64,000 nucleotides of DNA from UBA1794 sp031552405 (GTDB lineage: Bacteria > Bacteroidota > Bacteroidia > Bacteroidales > Bacteroidaceae), in assembly GCA_031552405.1 (NCBI GenBank), contig JAVBMN010000011.1, forward strand, positions 116,275 through 180,274. The letters are read 5' to 3'. A program made the translations under genes and the position numbers. Numbering within the stretch: the first letter of the stretch is position 1; each line of letters begins with the position of its first letter. The notes under the pieces were generated by a model. That model did not search any database and was not told the DNA's origin. It was given only the letters and a program-made list of their open reading frames with translations. Positions 34,201 through 42,034 of this stretch are shown in pieces.

Positions 34201-35520
34201 GAAAAGGTCTTTCATAACTTTTCTACCATTGCCCATCAAAAGCAGATCACCTACACGCTGGATAACAAAGAAGAGCTCTGCGAGATATATACGGATACCG
34301 ACAAGGTGGAGAAAATAATCTTCAACCTCTTGTCGAACGCATTCAAATACACCCCAAACGGGCGTAGCGTGGTGCTGACTTCCCGGTTTGAAAAGAACAA
34401 ATTACTCATCCAGGTAAAGGATGAAGGAACAGGGTTCGATATCCACAAGGCAGAGCGGCTGTTTAAGCGTTTTGAAACCGACAATGATGCAAATCCCAAC
34501 ATCTCATCGGGCATCGGCCTTTCCCTGGTAAAGGAGCTGGTACACCTGTTGCACGGAAGCGTGGATGTGGAGAGTGCAAAAGGTGCAGGGAGTACCTTCT
34601 CCGTAAGACTTCCTATTGAGTATGACGTTTTTGAAGGCGATCCGAATGTGGAGCTCATATTGAGCGACAGCAGTAAAGCCGAAGAGCACGCGGAGGCCGA
34701 AGCAGCTGGGCAAGAGCACAAAGAAACCAGTATCCTTGTGATTGAAGACAATGAAGAGTTGCGTCATTTCATAAAAAGCATTCTGAGTAAGGAGTACAAA
34801 GTATTCGAAGCCGCCAACGGGAAAGAAGGTCTGGAGAAAACCCTGAAGGAGTTTCCGAGTATTGTGGTCAGCGATGTGATGATGCCCGAAATGGATGGTG
34901 TGGAGTATCTGAACGCTGTGAAGAAAAACCACGAAGTGTCCCACATCCCCGTGATTCTGCTTACGGCAAAATCGTCCATCGACGACCAGATAAAAGGCAT
35001 GGAATACGGTGCCGACGATTACATCACGAAACCTTTCAGCTCCAATTACCTGAAAACCAAGATTGCTTCGTTGATTAAGCAGCGTGAGCTGCTCCGTGAG
35101 TATTACATGTCGAAAGGCGGAGAAGTCAGAATACAGATACAGCCCTCCGACAAATGGGAGCCCTCAATGCCCAAAGTGACCAATTATGACGATGAGTTCA
35201 TCACAAAAGTAGTTCAAAGCATCGAAGACAATATTGATGATACGGATTTCAAGATCGAAACAATAGCAGAAAGTCTGCACATGAGCCGTCCCGTCTTTTA
35301 CCGAAAGATAAAGGCCATCATCGGCCTGTCACCTATCGATTTTGTGAAAAAGATACGGATCAAACGCGCCGTCCAGCTGCTGGACACCAGGCAATTTACG
35401 ATTGCCGAGGTGGCCTATCGCAGCGGATTCAGTACCCCTCAGTATTTAAGCAAGGTATTCAAAGAGCAAATGGGATGCTCCCCCACAGAGTACCTTCAAA
35501 ACCAGCAAGAAGAAAAATAA
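31210..35520 (+). CDS. Hybrid two-component system regulator (HTCS) of the pectin locus
   Basis: 1436 residues, the full HTCS chain. A signal peptide is followed by two seven-bladed Reg_prop beta-propellers (about 25-750; repeated DSSGYIWLNTWNGI-like blocks), a Y_Y_Y domain (about 790-870) and one transmembrane helix (about 877-902). HisKA has H926 in ISHELRTPL, and HATPase contains GIGLSLVKELVHL. The receiver has the phospho-acceptor D1222 in VVSDVMMPEMDG, and an AraC-type HTH is at the C-terminus (about 1325-1430). It senses a periplasmic oligosaccharide and activates the glycan locus. Adjacent pectinases suggest a pectic ligand. Unlike the kinase at 16532, its receiver is intact. It is flanked by inverted copies of module C. 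Confidence 0.96.
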   Translation: MRKQFVLLLLFFVAGKMMPQGMFSVKHYSMNEGLAYTMSKNIVQDSSGYIWLNTWNGIDKFDGYVFRNFKSYPKDKVKLNNNRIEGLSLNAEGNFWVQTYGQQLFLFDPQNEAFENVFAEKQQPLISLVKSLRNGITWAITESQDLYRIDDRNYRNPEGIRFFGHATHPYLGGSVHEIFLDSNGNEWVLTDKGVLTEGKKKIRSNRTFHFITEAGGTICLASRNGYLATYTPNGEFVSLNLPRKFNRINHLKKLDEDQIAIVTPGLIAIYNVKNQTTVLLPSPSGEEFSASGNTFYDSKGRIWAFASGKKIVCYDIKKNKRIVLDYPDFSKLRLIPNSTSFFHEDGYGEIWMLLEEGILCTYNRDENQLETAYYYDSSGKLSYYAVGGRDYLKDTQHNLWVCTRDGFDQISFRSKAYEQVGNSPDEEVRSVFQDKDKRLWMGIKNGKIELYDKEYNYIGNLNSDGKIVQSSDASFGANVYCIHQDDSGNIWLGSRDKGLFVLRPVSKERYNVTLYEPSQDPYSISSKSIYSILQDSKNRIWIGCYGGGLNLAETAAHGKIQFIHAGNKLKNYPVGQCGLVRYVYQSKNGIIMAGTSNGLITFSGQFNSPEEITFFYNSCTSDRSDCLSNSDVRHIFQDRNKNIYVSTFSGGIDITFDSSELLSDKIRFKNINKTSGLTSDLSLSVIEDKKGYIWVVSVNAFSRLNPATGHFDYFNKENLHIPLVMSEATPLVDTGGNLLFGTTNGALRILTDRIQHSTFVPPIVFTGISIQQGKNKTIRKKLLDKEGLVLARDERNVSISFAALDYSNPASILYAYRLKGNTNDWIYIEKNRSASFIDLPAGDHVFQIKSTNSDGVWMDNIVSLPIYVTPTFWETGFAWIIYAGGALLFVLLIILIISYISRLRKQVDFEQELTRLKLKFFTDISHELRTPLTLISNPIEEVLDHEPLSENGKELMHTARQNTERMLRLINQILDFRKIQNNKMKVHLEQVNISVLIEKVFHNFSTIAHQKQITYTLDNKEELCEIYTDTDKVEKIIFNLLSNAFKYTPNGRSVVLTSRFEKNKLLIQVKDEGTGFDIHKAERLFKRFETDNDANPNISSGIGLSLVKELVHLLHGSVDVESAKGAGSTFSVRLPIEYDVFEGDPNVELILSDSSKAEEHAEAEAAGQEHKETSILVIEDNEELRHFIKSILSKEYKVFEAANGKEGLEKTLKEFPSIVVSDVMMPEMDGVEYLNAVKKNHEVSHIPVILLTAKSSIDDQIKGMEYGADDYITKPFSSNYLKTKIASLIKQRELLREYYMSKGGEVRIQIQPSDKWEPSMPKVTNYDDEFITKVVQSIEDNIDDTDFKIETIAESLHMSRPVFYRKIKAIIGLSPIDFVKKIRIKRAVQLLDTRQFTIAEVAYRSGFSTPQYLSKVFKEQMGCSPTEYLQNQQEEK

Positions 35521-35612
35521 CCGCCTAAGCTCTGCAAGAGCGCCATGCCTAAGCCTGAACTGTACCTAAGAGGGAAGACGGCCACAGAGCTAAATGGGAA
35601 GACTTCTACCGA

Positions 35613-35692
35613 GAAAATCCGCTGACCCCTAAAAACTCATGCACATCAGTTCAATAATTGGTGCGCACCGGATTTTTAACTCGTGCGCACGA
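35613..35692. repeat. Modules D and A, locus 2
   Basis: AAAATCCGCTGACCCC (module D) is followed by TGCACATCAGTTCAATAATT, GGTGCGCACC and CTCGTGCGCACGAG (module A). The TTCAATAATTGGTG spacer is the same as in module A copy 1 at 8339-8366. No gene lies in this 3' region of the HTCS gene. Confidence 0.65.
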
Positions 35693-35705
35693 GCTGCATA
35701 AAACC

Positions 35706-35777
35706 AGGCCTGCGTTCCAACAATCTCAGGCCTGAGATTTTAAAAGACAGGCCTGGGATTGTCGGAACGCAGGCCTG
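35706..35777. repeat. Module B: four AGGCCTG units, locus 2
   Basis: AGGCCTG starts at 35706, 35728, 35749 and 35771, spacings 22, 21 and 22 bp. GCGTTCC after unit one and GGAACGC before unit four form an inverted pair, so the whole array can fold back on itself. Confidence 0.8.
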
Positions 35778-35810
35778 TCATTTTTGTACGTCTGATCGTC
35801 TCCTTCAAAG

Positions 35811-35902
35811 CTTCTTGTGGAAGCACTTCGCAAAACAGGCCTCCACTCCGAAACCGCTTCCCACAAAGGCTTTCAGAGGTTGGTGGAACGTGGAGGGTTG
35901 TG
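35811..35902 (+). repeat. Module C, copy downstream of the HTCS gene
   Basis: About 92 bp, matching the inverted copy at 30780-30870; ends in GTGGAACGTGGAGGGTTGTG. It directly follows module B, giving the order D-A-B-C in this intergenic region. Confidence 0.85.
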
Positions 35903-35945
35903 AAGTGTAATCGTAAAAGCACGGAAATGACCGATTTGTCACCCA

Positions 35946-36012
35946 CGAACAAAAGATATACAACTCAGAATAAATAATACACCAGTATAGACAGCGTCTA
36001 TGCGTATTTTTG
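35946..36012 (+). promoter_or_regulatory. Candidate HTCS operator and promoter, site 3
   Basis: The shared motif at 35946-35976 has AACAAAAG followed by the core ACAACTCAGAATAAATA. A 28-bp gap precedes TATTTTTG (36005-36012), which starts the three-gene pectate lyase unit. A second GAATAAATA at 36070-36078 lacks the spacing and the rest of the motif. Confidence 0.7.
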
Positions 36013-36086
36013 CCACATCTGTCAGCACGCTGAATGCGGATGCGGCGGAGGGGAATACGATATAAATAAGAATAAATAGAGAAACC

Positions 36087-36725
36087 ATGAAAAAGAGTAT
36101 TATTTCAATGCTGATTTTAATCGCTTGGGGTACATCCCTATCCGCCCAGAGAATTACGCGGACGCAGGCGGACGAAATAGCAACCCACTACGTAAAGAAT
36201 GCGGCGGGGAGTCCTGACCTTTGTGCATTGTATGTCCATGCAAATGCACCGAACGGGGAGGGCTTTTCCCTTACTACATTGCAGGAAGAAACAATCAAAG
36301 CCAAATACGCCTGTTGGGTCTATTATTTAAACGAGAATGTAGGTATGAGCGAACCTTCCACACAGCGTTATCTGTTTGTAAAGGAAGAGGGAGGAAACCT
36401 GGCGGAGGTCATCACACACAACGATCGTGGCCCGGGCGATTTAAGCGCATGGACGAGTATAGACCTGTCGACCGACTTGGAAACCATAAAGGAGAACCCC
36501 ATCCGATCGCTCCATCCGAATCCTGTGGACGAGCTGGTGACTCTGACCTACAGCGGGGAGCTTGCCCGTGTTGAGATATATGATTTAAAAGGAGCCCTTC
36601 TCTTTAGCGGATCTGTTTCCGGTAAGGATACCGCTCAGTTGAATGTCTCATTCCTGAGTTCAGGCTCATACCTGGTGAACGTTCACAGTGATACGAAGAT
36701 GACATACAAAATGATTAAAAAATAA
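36087..36725 (+). CDS. Secreted protein with type IX-like sorting tail, first gene of pectate lyase unit
   Basis: 212 residues. The signal peptide ends at SLSAQ (residue 21). Residues about 22-135 form a domain also present at the N-terminus of the next gene's product: shared features are ITxxxADxI, C-[WR]-V-Y-Y, a RYLxxKEExGNLxEV block and GP-[GA]-DL-[SA]-[AG]-W. Residues about 140-212 are a classic type A sorting tail (LHPNPVDELVTL, VEIYDLKGALL, GSYLVNV, TYKMIKK). No catalytic residues are evident. It may be a surface-displayed binding partner for the pectate lyase. The domain is not one I can name. Confidence 0.8.
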   Translation: MKKSIISMLILIAWGTSLSAQRITRTQADEIATHYVKNAAGSPDLCALYVHANAPNGEGFSLTTLQEETIKAKYACWVYYLNENVGMSEPSTQRYLFVKEEGGNLAEVITHNDRGPGDLSAWTSIDLSTDLETIKENPIRSLHPNPVDELVTLTYSGELARVEIYDLKGALLFSGSVSGKDTAQLNVSFLSSGSYLVNVHSDTKMTYKMIKK

Positions 36726-36730
36726 ACGCC

Positions 36731-38827
36731 ATGAGAAATATATTTGTACTAATAATTGCTGCGTTTGCTTTCCTTCCGACGTTATCTGCGTCGATCACAC
36801 AAGACAAAGCAGACGATATCGTATTGGAGCGTATGGACAAAGAAACACGCCCCTATGTAGTATATGCCAAAGGAGAAGCCCAGAAAACGGGCATGAGTCT
36901 TACCACCGATGCTGGAGAAGTAATTGAATGGGAATATCCGTGCCGGGTGTATTACGTGTATTACTTTGACCTGGCAGGCGCCAGCGCGAAGAATGACGTG
37001 ATCTGGGGACGCTACCTGATTATCAAAGAAGAAGACGGGAACCTGCTGGAAGTAAACGTCACGAAGGACGGTGGCCCGGCGGATCTTGCCGGATGGAGGG
37101 TGGTTACCAACGATATAGAACCCGTGTTAACGCTGAAGCAAGATGAATTCATTGTCCCCTTTAAAAACCAGACCGTCCGCATCCCCATCAAGTTAGGCCG
37201 GTACCCCGCTCGTTACAAGGTTAGCTGTGGAGATAGCTGGGTAACCTGGGATGAGAAAGCTTCCAGTAAAGACACTATTGTACTGAAACTGGCCGATAAT
37301 GATGCGTCCGATTTCCCAAGAGCCACCGCAGTGACCATAAATAGCGCGAATCTACAGGAAAAAGTAGAGCTGTTTCAATACGGTACTCCCAACCCGCGTA
37401 TCGGTGATGATACGAGCGCAGACGTACTGGCCTTCCCCGGCGCTGAGGGCGGCGGCCGCTTCACTACGGGCGGACGTGGCGGAAAAGTATACCATGTAAC
37501 CCGCCTGGACGATTATGCAGCGGGAGCCACACCCATACCCGGAACCTTGAGGTATGCCGTTGAAAAGCGAAACGAGAAACGGATCATTGTATTTGATATA
37601 TCCGGAAACATTGAGCTGGTGAGAGGATTGGGTATCGGCTCGGGCGACGTGAGTCTGATCGGACAGACTGCTCCCGGAGATGGTGTCACCATAAAGAACT
37701 GTGGTTTTGCCCTGAATGACGGGCTGGAAAACTTTGTTATCCGTTTCCTGCGGGTGCGTGCCGGTGATAAATTCGGCGAAGTGGATGCACTTACAGGCAG
37801 AGATTTGCACGGAGGAATCATTGACCACATAAGTGCCAGCTATGGCGTGGATGAGAACACCTCATTCTATGGAGCAAACGACTTTACCTTCCAATGGTCA
37901 CTGTCGAGCGAAAGTCTGAACCAATCCGTTCATCAGAAGGGCGCCCATGGTTACGGAGGACTTTGGGGTGGCAAAAATGCTTCATTCCATCATGTGCTGA
38001 TGGCCCAGCATGACAGTCGCACCCCGCGGCTCGTGGGCAGCCTCGATGCACTTATCGACCTGCGTAACAATGTGTACTATAACTGGGGCCCCAACTTAGG
38101 TTGCTACGGTGCAGCAGCCGGGAAGTATAACTTCGTGAACAATGTATACAAACCGGGACCTGCCACGAACAGAAAGTATCAAATAGCCGGACGCATCGTC
38201 CTGGCAGGTTATGACGAGCCACTTGATACCTATCCGCTCCTGTGGATCAAAGGCAATCGCTTTGACTACTCCAGCCCTTACCTCAGCGAAAGACCCATTG
38301 CTATGGCCAAAGCCTCAGACCTGAATAATCTGGAAGGACTCCATGTAGATGAGACTCCTCCATATCAGGCTAAAAAGGATTACCTGGCCGACAAAGAATT
38401 TGAAGTCCAACGGACCATCACCCATACCGCCGATGTGGGATACGAACGTGTTCTCACCTATGCAGGCGCAAGCTTACGCCGTGACACAGTAGACAAACGT
38501 GTAGTAAGAGAAGTACGCGAAGGAAGCTACACCTACATCGGCGAACGCACCGGCATACCAGGTCTGATAGACGGCATTGCAAATGCGGGAGGAGTAAAAG
38601 CAGCCTATCCCGCTCTGAAGTCACTGCCCGCGCTTGCTGATACGGATGGAGATGGAATTCCTGATATATGGGAAGATGCGTACGGTCTGGATAAAAATAA
38701 TCCCGAAGATGCCGGACTTTACAACCTGGATCCTTTGAAGCGCTACTCCAATCTGGAAGTGTATTTCCACAATCTGGTGCAACATATTGTGTATGAACAA
38801 AACCTGGGCGGAACATATACCCACTAA
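36731..38827 (+). CDS. Pectate lyase (PL1-like) with N-terminal novel domain
   Basis: 698 residues, signal peptide ending near LSAS (residue 20). Residues about 21-130 match the unnamed domain of the preceding gene; about 130-225 is an Ig-like (BACON-like) segment with FIVPFKNQTVRIPIKLG. The pectate lyase beta-helix begins at AFPGAEGGGRFTTGGRGG (about 235) and runs to near 480, with GGIIDHISASYG and SLSSESL typical of the Bacteroidetes PL1 group. A calcium-binding DTDGDGIPDIWED repeat is near 637. It cleaves de-esterified homogalacturonan by beta-elimination. Five bp after the sorting-tail gene. Confidence 0.9.
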   Translation: MRNIFVLIIAAFAFLPTLSASITQDKADDIVLERMDKETRPYVVYAKGEAQKTGMSLTTDAGEVIEWEYPCRVYYVYYFDLAGASAKNDVIWGRYLIIKEEDGNLLEVNVTKDGGPADLAGWRVVTNDIEPVLTLKQDEFIVPFKNQTVRIPIKLGRYPARYKVSCGDSWVTWDEKASSKDTIVLKLADNDASDFPRATAVTINSANLQEKVELFQYGTPNPRIGDDTSADVLAFPGAEGGGRFTTGGRGGKVYHVTRLDDYAAGATPIPGTLRYAVEKRNEKRIIVFDISGNIELVRGLGIGSGDVSLIGQTAPGDGVTIKNCGFALNDGLENFVIRFLRVRAGDKFGEVDALTGRDLHGGIIDHISASYGVDENTSFYGANDFTFQWSLSSESLNQSVHQKGAHGYGGLWGGKNASFHHVLMAQHDSRTPRLVGSLDALIDLRNNVYYNWGPNLGCYGAAAGKYNFVNNVYKPGPATNRKYQIAGRIVLAGYDEPLDTYPLLWIKGNRFDYSSPYLSERPIAMAKASDLNNLEGLHVDETPPYQAKKDYLADKEFEVQRTITHTADVGYERVLTYAGASLRRDTVDKRVVREVREGSYTYIGERTGIPGLIDGIANAGGVKAAYPALKSLPALADTDGDGIPDIWEDAYGLDKNNPEDAGLYNLDPLKRYSNLEVYFHNLVQHIVYEQNLGGTYTH

Positions 38828-38844
38828 CAAAAAATCACTTTGTC

Positions 38845-41800
38845 ATGAACTTCAAATCATTATATGCCTTATGCAGCCTGCTTGTGGTCCCGTTTTTCAC
38901 AAGCATTACGGCTCAGGAAACCAAACCCGTATGGGTTTTTGTAGGGGCAACCTACAATGCGGAAACTTCGACCCCGGCCGAAGCAAGCTATACTATTACG
39001 GCAGATGCAGCTGCATTCGGCAGCGATGCCTACCGAGTGGCAATCCAAGAAATAACGGGTGTCAATAACTCAAGAGCGTTTAAGTCGGGAGGGAAATTCA
39101 CACTGCCTGAAGGCTACAAAGCTATCGAACTTGCTGTGTACGGCTGGAGCCGCTACGGAGGAAAAACAGTGGTTCGTAAGATTGAGGTAGACGGGGCAGC
39201 AGTTGCTACCTTTAACGATGCGGAATCTCCCTACGTCTTTTCGGATTTGGGTGAAGCGGTGAATGATGTAAATCGTACCAAGGATAACTGTATCATCCTT
39301 ACTCTTGATGAGGTTTCAAGACAAAGCCCAATCATGGAATCATTCCGGATCGATATGTCCGGGGAAACCCATGTATTCTATAAAGTCGGTCTAATGCGGA
39401 TTCGCGAGCAGGCAGGACTTGCTTCGCTTACGATAGGCGGGACTGCCCACTTATCCGGTTACAAGGTGAGTTACTCGGTAGAAGGCACGTCGGCTGAGAC
39501 CACGGCCACTCTACACTACACCAAAGAAGACGGAAAGAATGTCACACTGGCCCTCTCGGCTCCGCAAACTTCACCCGTAAAAGACCCGGCAGAGCTGGGC
39601 GACTGGAGCAATACAATTCCCTCTTCCCTAGTCATCCCTGAAGCAGTGGGAAGTACATCTTATTACTACTTGCGCTCCTCTCTTGACGGCCTTGAGACGA
39701 TCTATTATGAAATAGAGGTAATCCGCCGCAGCGTGGCAGATGTGGTGTATCGATACGATCTGAGTGTCAACCCGATTACTTCGGAAGAAGATCCCACGCT
39801 AAGCAATATTGTTCAGAATACTTCCGGATACCACAGCCACCACGGCTGGCGCTTTAATTACGCTTCGGGAAGCACGCTAAAGGTGAAAGTTACAGGTGAC
39901 GCAATTGTTGAGCTGGGCGGCAGTGCGTACAACAATCCCGAACTTGCCCGGGTGACTGCCTCGGCAGACAACCCTGCTATCGGAAGTATTGTGCCAAATT
40001 GCAAAGTCACTGCGGTAAACGGGGGGATGTCTAACCGGTTTTATTACGCAGGAGGGGCTAATACGCTTACATTCACCTATGAGGATGTGTGCTTCTGTAC
40101 TTCCATTACCATCAATAACGAAGGTTCGGGGAAAGCTGATCTAAGAGCTGTCTTTGTAGGCGAGACAGAACTTGCTCTGAAGGATTTTACCGATGGTATA
40201 TGCACGCTGAAAAACCTGGGATATCTTCCCCAGCCCTCCGGATATGCTTTTCCCGGCATCGCTTTTGCCATGAAGAACCCCTCGAATGCTCCAACCGCAA
40301 CAGGCTCGCTCAATACCATCAGCCACTATTATGTGCACTCATTTGAGTACGAGGGAGGCACTTACGAAGTTCGGATTCCGTATGAAAGCGAGATCGGCTA
40401 TTCTGTGAACAACACCGAGAAACGATACGAAATCAGCACCTCATTCGGATTGAAGACGGTAGCGGATATGATCAATAAGGGAACGGCTGCCTACAAAACG
40501 ATTTACCTACCTAACGGTACTTATGATTTCGGTGTGGTAGAGGGAGGCTATCTGAACGGATTTACTATTTCAGCCTCAGGGGTAACGCTTGTGGGTGAGA
40601 GCCAGGATGCGCGTATTATCGGCCTCTTTGGAGGGATTACCAGTTCCATTATGAACCTGACGGGTGACAATATCACTGTGCGTACTCTAACCCTTGCTGC
40701 TTCAGATGGAGATAAACTGGTAGGGTTGCGGGGAGTGAGTCTGGCAGCAGGCACCTCTGGTGATAATATATTCTTCGACAGGGTAAAACTCATCGGCGGA
40801 CAGGATACGTATTGCGGCGGCAGCAATAAGGATGCCGGTTGCAAACATCTGTTCTACGAGTGTACCATTGTGGGAACCGTTGACTTCATTTGCAGCGGAG
40901 GCGACAAAACAGTAGATTATTTCTTGCGGTGTGATATACAGTTCCGGGAAGGTGGCGTAATGTCTGCCCCGATGGGGCAGGTGTATTTACGCGATTGCAG
41001 CATATCCGATTTTCTGGGTAGCGCAAAGTCGGCCAACAAGGCCTTCTCCCTGGGACGCCCCTGGCGAGACACCGGAAAAGTATTTGCAATCAATACGACG
41101 TTCAATATTTTGCCCGATTATGGCTTTGTAGGAATGAGCGGTGGTGTGTTCCCTGCGGGTTCAGCAGGTACGGCGGGTAATTTGAATCCGGCCAACGGGA
41201 CATTGTTCGAGATCGCGAATCCCGCCCAGGACCCTCAACCGCTTCCTATGACTGAAGCAACAATAAATACATATACCTCAATCTATACCATGTGTGGTCC
41301 TACCTTGGCAGCTTTGACTTCTGAACCGGTTACCATTCCCGCCAGTCAATATACTACTTTGTGTGCTGCCGATGCACTGGTTGTACCGGACGGCGTAGCA
41401 GCCTATATAGTAGAGAGTGTGGAGAATGGCGCTGTCAAATTGAGTAAGGCATATTCCTCAGGAGAAACAATACCGGCCTGTACACCTGTACTATTGAAGG
41501 CAGAGGTAAACGAAGAAACAGTATTTCAATTCGCTTATGCGCCAAAAGCGGGTTCTATTACACCGGAAAAAAACCTGTTGTCAGGTAGCTTGGTACATCA
41601 AGACATCTCCAGCGGGAATCTTTTCACATACAATGCCGCGACGGGGACATTCTCCAAACAAAACGGCAACGTCAGAATCAAGGCAAATACCGCCTATCTT
41701 GTTTTAGATAATGTACCTGCAGATCACTTGCCCCTCACAGATCCGGTAGGCATTCTTGCCCCAAGCATTGATAAGGAAGTAGAATCTATTTATGATCTGC

Positions 41801-41874
41801 AAGGAAGACCTGCATCTAATCCTCAGGAAGGACAAATTTACATCGTAAACAGAGAAAAAGAACTTATCCGGTAG
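38845..41874 (+). CDS. Pectin esterase (CE8) with long N-terminal region
   Basis: 1009 residues, signal peptide ending near SITAQ. Residues 25-310 contain beta-rich domains (possible binding modules), about 310-480 another, and the CE8 beta-helix lies at about 530-830. Its markers are PNGTYDFG, GGQDTYC with D654, GTVDFIC with D680, and SLGRPWRD. The two aspartates are the general acid/base and nucleophile of pectin methylesterases. The C-terminal ~170 residues end with YDLQGRPASNP, a short sorting-type tail lacking the usual final basic strand. It removes methyl groups from homogalacturonan, preparing it for the pectate lyase made by the previous gene. Last gene of its unit. Confidence 0.9.
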   Translation: MNFKSLYALCSLLVVPFFTSITAQETKPVWVFVGATYNAETSTPAEASYTITADAAAFGSDAYRVAIQEITGVNNSRAFKSGGKFTLPEGYKAIELAVYGWSRYGGKTVVRKIEVDGAAVATFNDAESPYVFSDLGEAVNDVNRTKDNCIILTLDEVSRQSPIMESFRIDMSGETHVFYKVGLMRIREQAGLASLTIGGTAHLSGYKVSYSVEGTSAETTATLHYTKEDGKNVTLALSAPQTSPVKDPAELGDWSNTIPSSLVIPEAVGSTSYYYLRSSLDGLETIYYEIEVIRRSVADVVYRYDLSVNPITSEEDPTLSNIVQNTSGYHSHHGWRFNYASGSTLKVKVTGDAIVELGGSAYNNPELARVTASADNPAIGSIVPNCKVTAVNGGMSNRFYYAGGANTLTFTYEDVCFCTSITINNEGSGKADLRAVFVGETELALKDFTDGICTLKNLGYLPQPSGYAFPGIAFAMKNPSNAPTATGSLNTISHYYVHSFEYEGGTYEVRIPYESEIGYSVNNTEKRYEISTSFGLKTVADMINKGTAAYKTIYLPNGTYDFGVVEGGYLNGFTISASGVTLVGESQDARIIGLFGGITSSIMNLTGDNITVRTLTLAASDGDKLVGLRGVSLAAGTSGDNIFFDRVKLIGGQDTYCGGSNKDAGCKHLFYECTIVGTVDFICSGGDKTVDYFLRCDIQFREGGVMSAPMGQVYLRDCSISDFLGSAKSANKAFSLGRPWRDTGKVFAINTTFNILPDYGFVGMSGGVFPAGSAGTAGNLNPANGTLFEIANPAQDPQPLPMTEATINTYTSIYTMCGPTLAALTSEPVTIPASQYTTLCAADALVVPDGVAAYIVESVENGAVKLSKAYSSGETIPACTPVLLKAEVNEETVFQFAYAPKAGSITPEKNLLSGSLVHQDISSGNLFTYNAATGTFSKQNGNVRIKANTAYLVLDNVPADHLPLTDPVGILAPSIDKEVESIYDLQGRPASNPQEGQIYIVNREKELIR

Positions 41875-41877
41875 ATA

Positions 41878-41934
41878 TTAAGAAGCTGTTTTGAATTTCC
41901 TTTTTATTTTATCAGTCTGTTTTGAGCTTCTTAA
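41878..41934. repeat. Inverted repeat after the pectin esterase gene
   Basis: TTAAGAAGCT (41878-41887) pairs with AGCTTCTTAA (41925-41934) across 37 bases; the left arm and next bases are the inverse of the 18-mer at 31112. It may act as a terminator or be a remnant of a small element. Confidence 0.5.
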
Positions 41935-41940
41935 GCAGAT

Positions 41941-42007
41941 TAAATAAAAAACACACAGATTTGAATAAATAATGCTAACGTTTTTAGCTGGTTAATGAAT
42001 ATATTTG
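41941..42007 (+). promoter_or_regulatory. Candidate HTCS operator and promoter, site 4
   Basis: The shared motif at 41941-41971 has AAATAAAAA followed by the core ACAGATTTGAATAAATA. A 28-bp gap precedes TATATTTG (42000-42007), 27 bases before the GH2 ATG. It would drive the eight-gene enzyme unit. Confidence 0.7.
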
Positions 42008-42034
42008 TAACGTCAAAAACAGAAGAACAGAAAA

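Noticed and set aside
35740..35977. Open frames in 35683-35977 on both strands
   Set aside because: They are translations of repeat modules B and C and the candidate operator.
36070..36078. Second GAATAAATA near the start of the sorting-tail gene
   Set aside because: No -7 element at the conserved distance and only partial upstream match; A/T-rich leaders give this word by chance.
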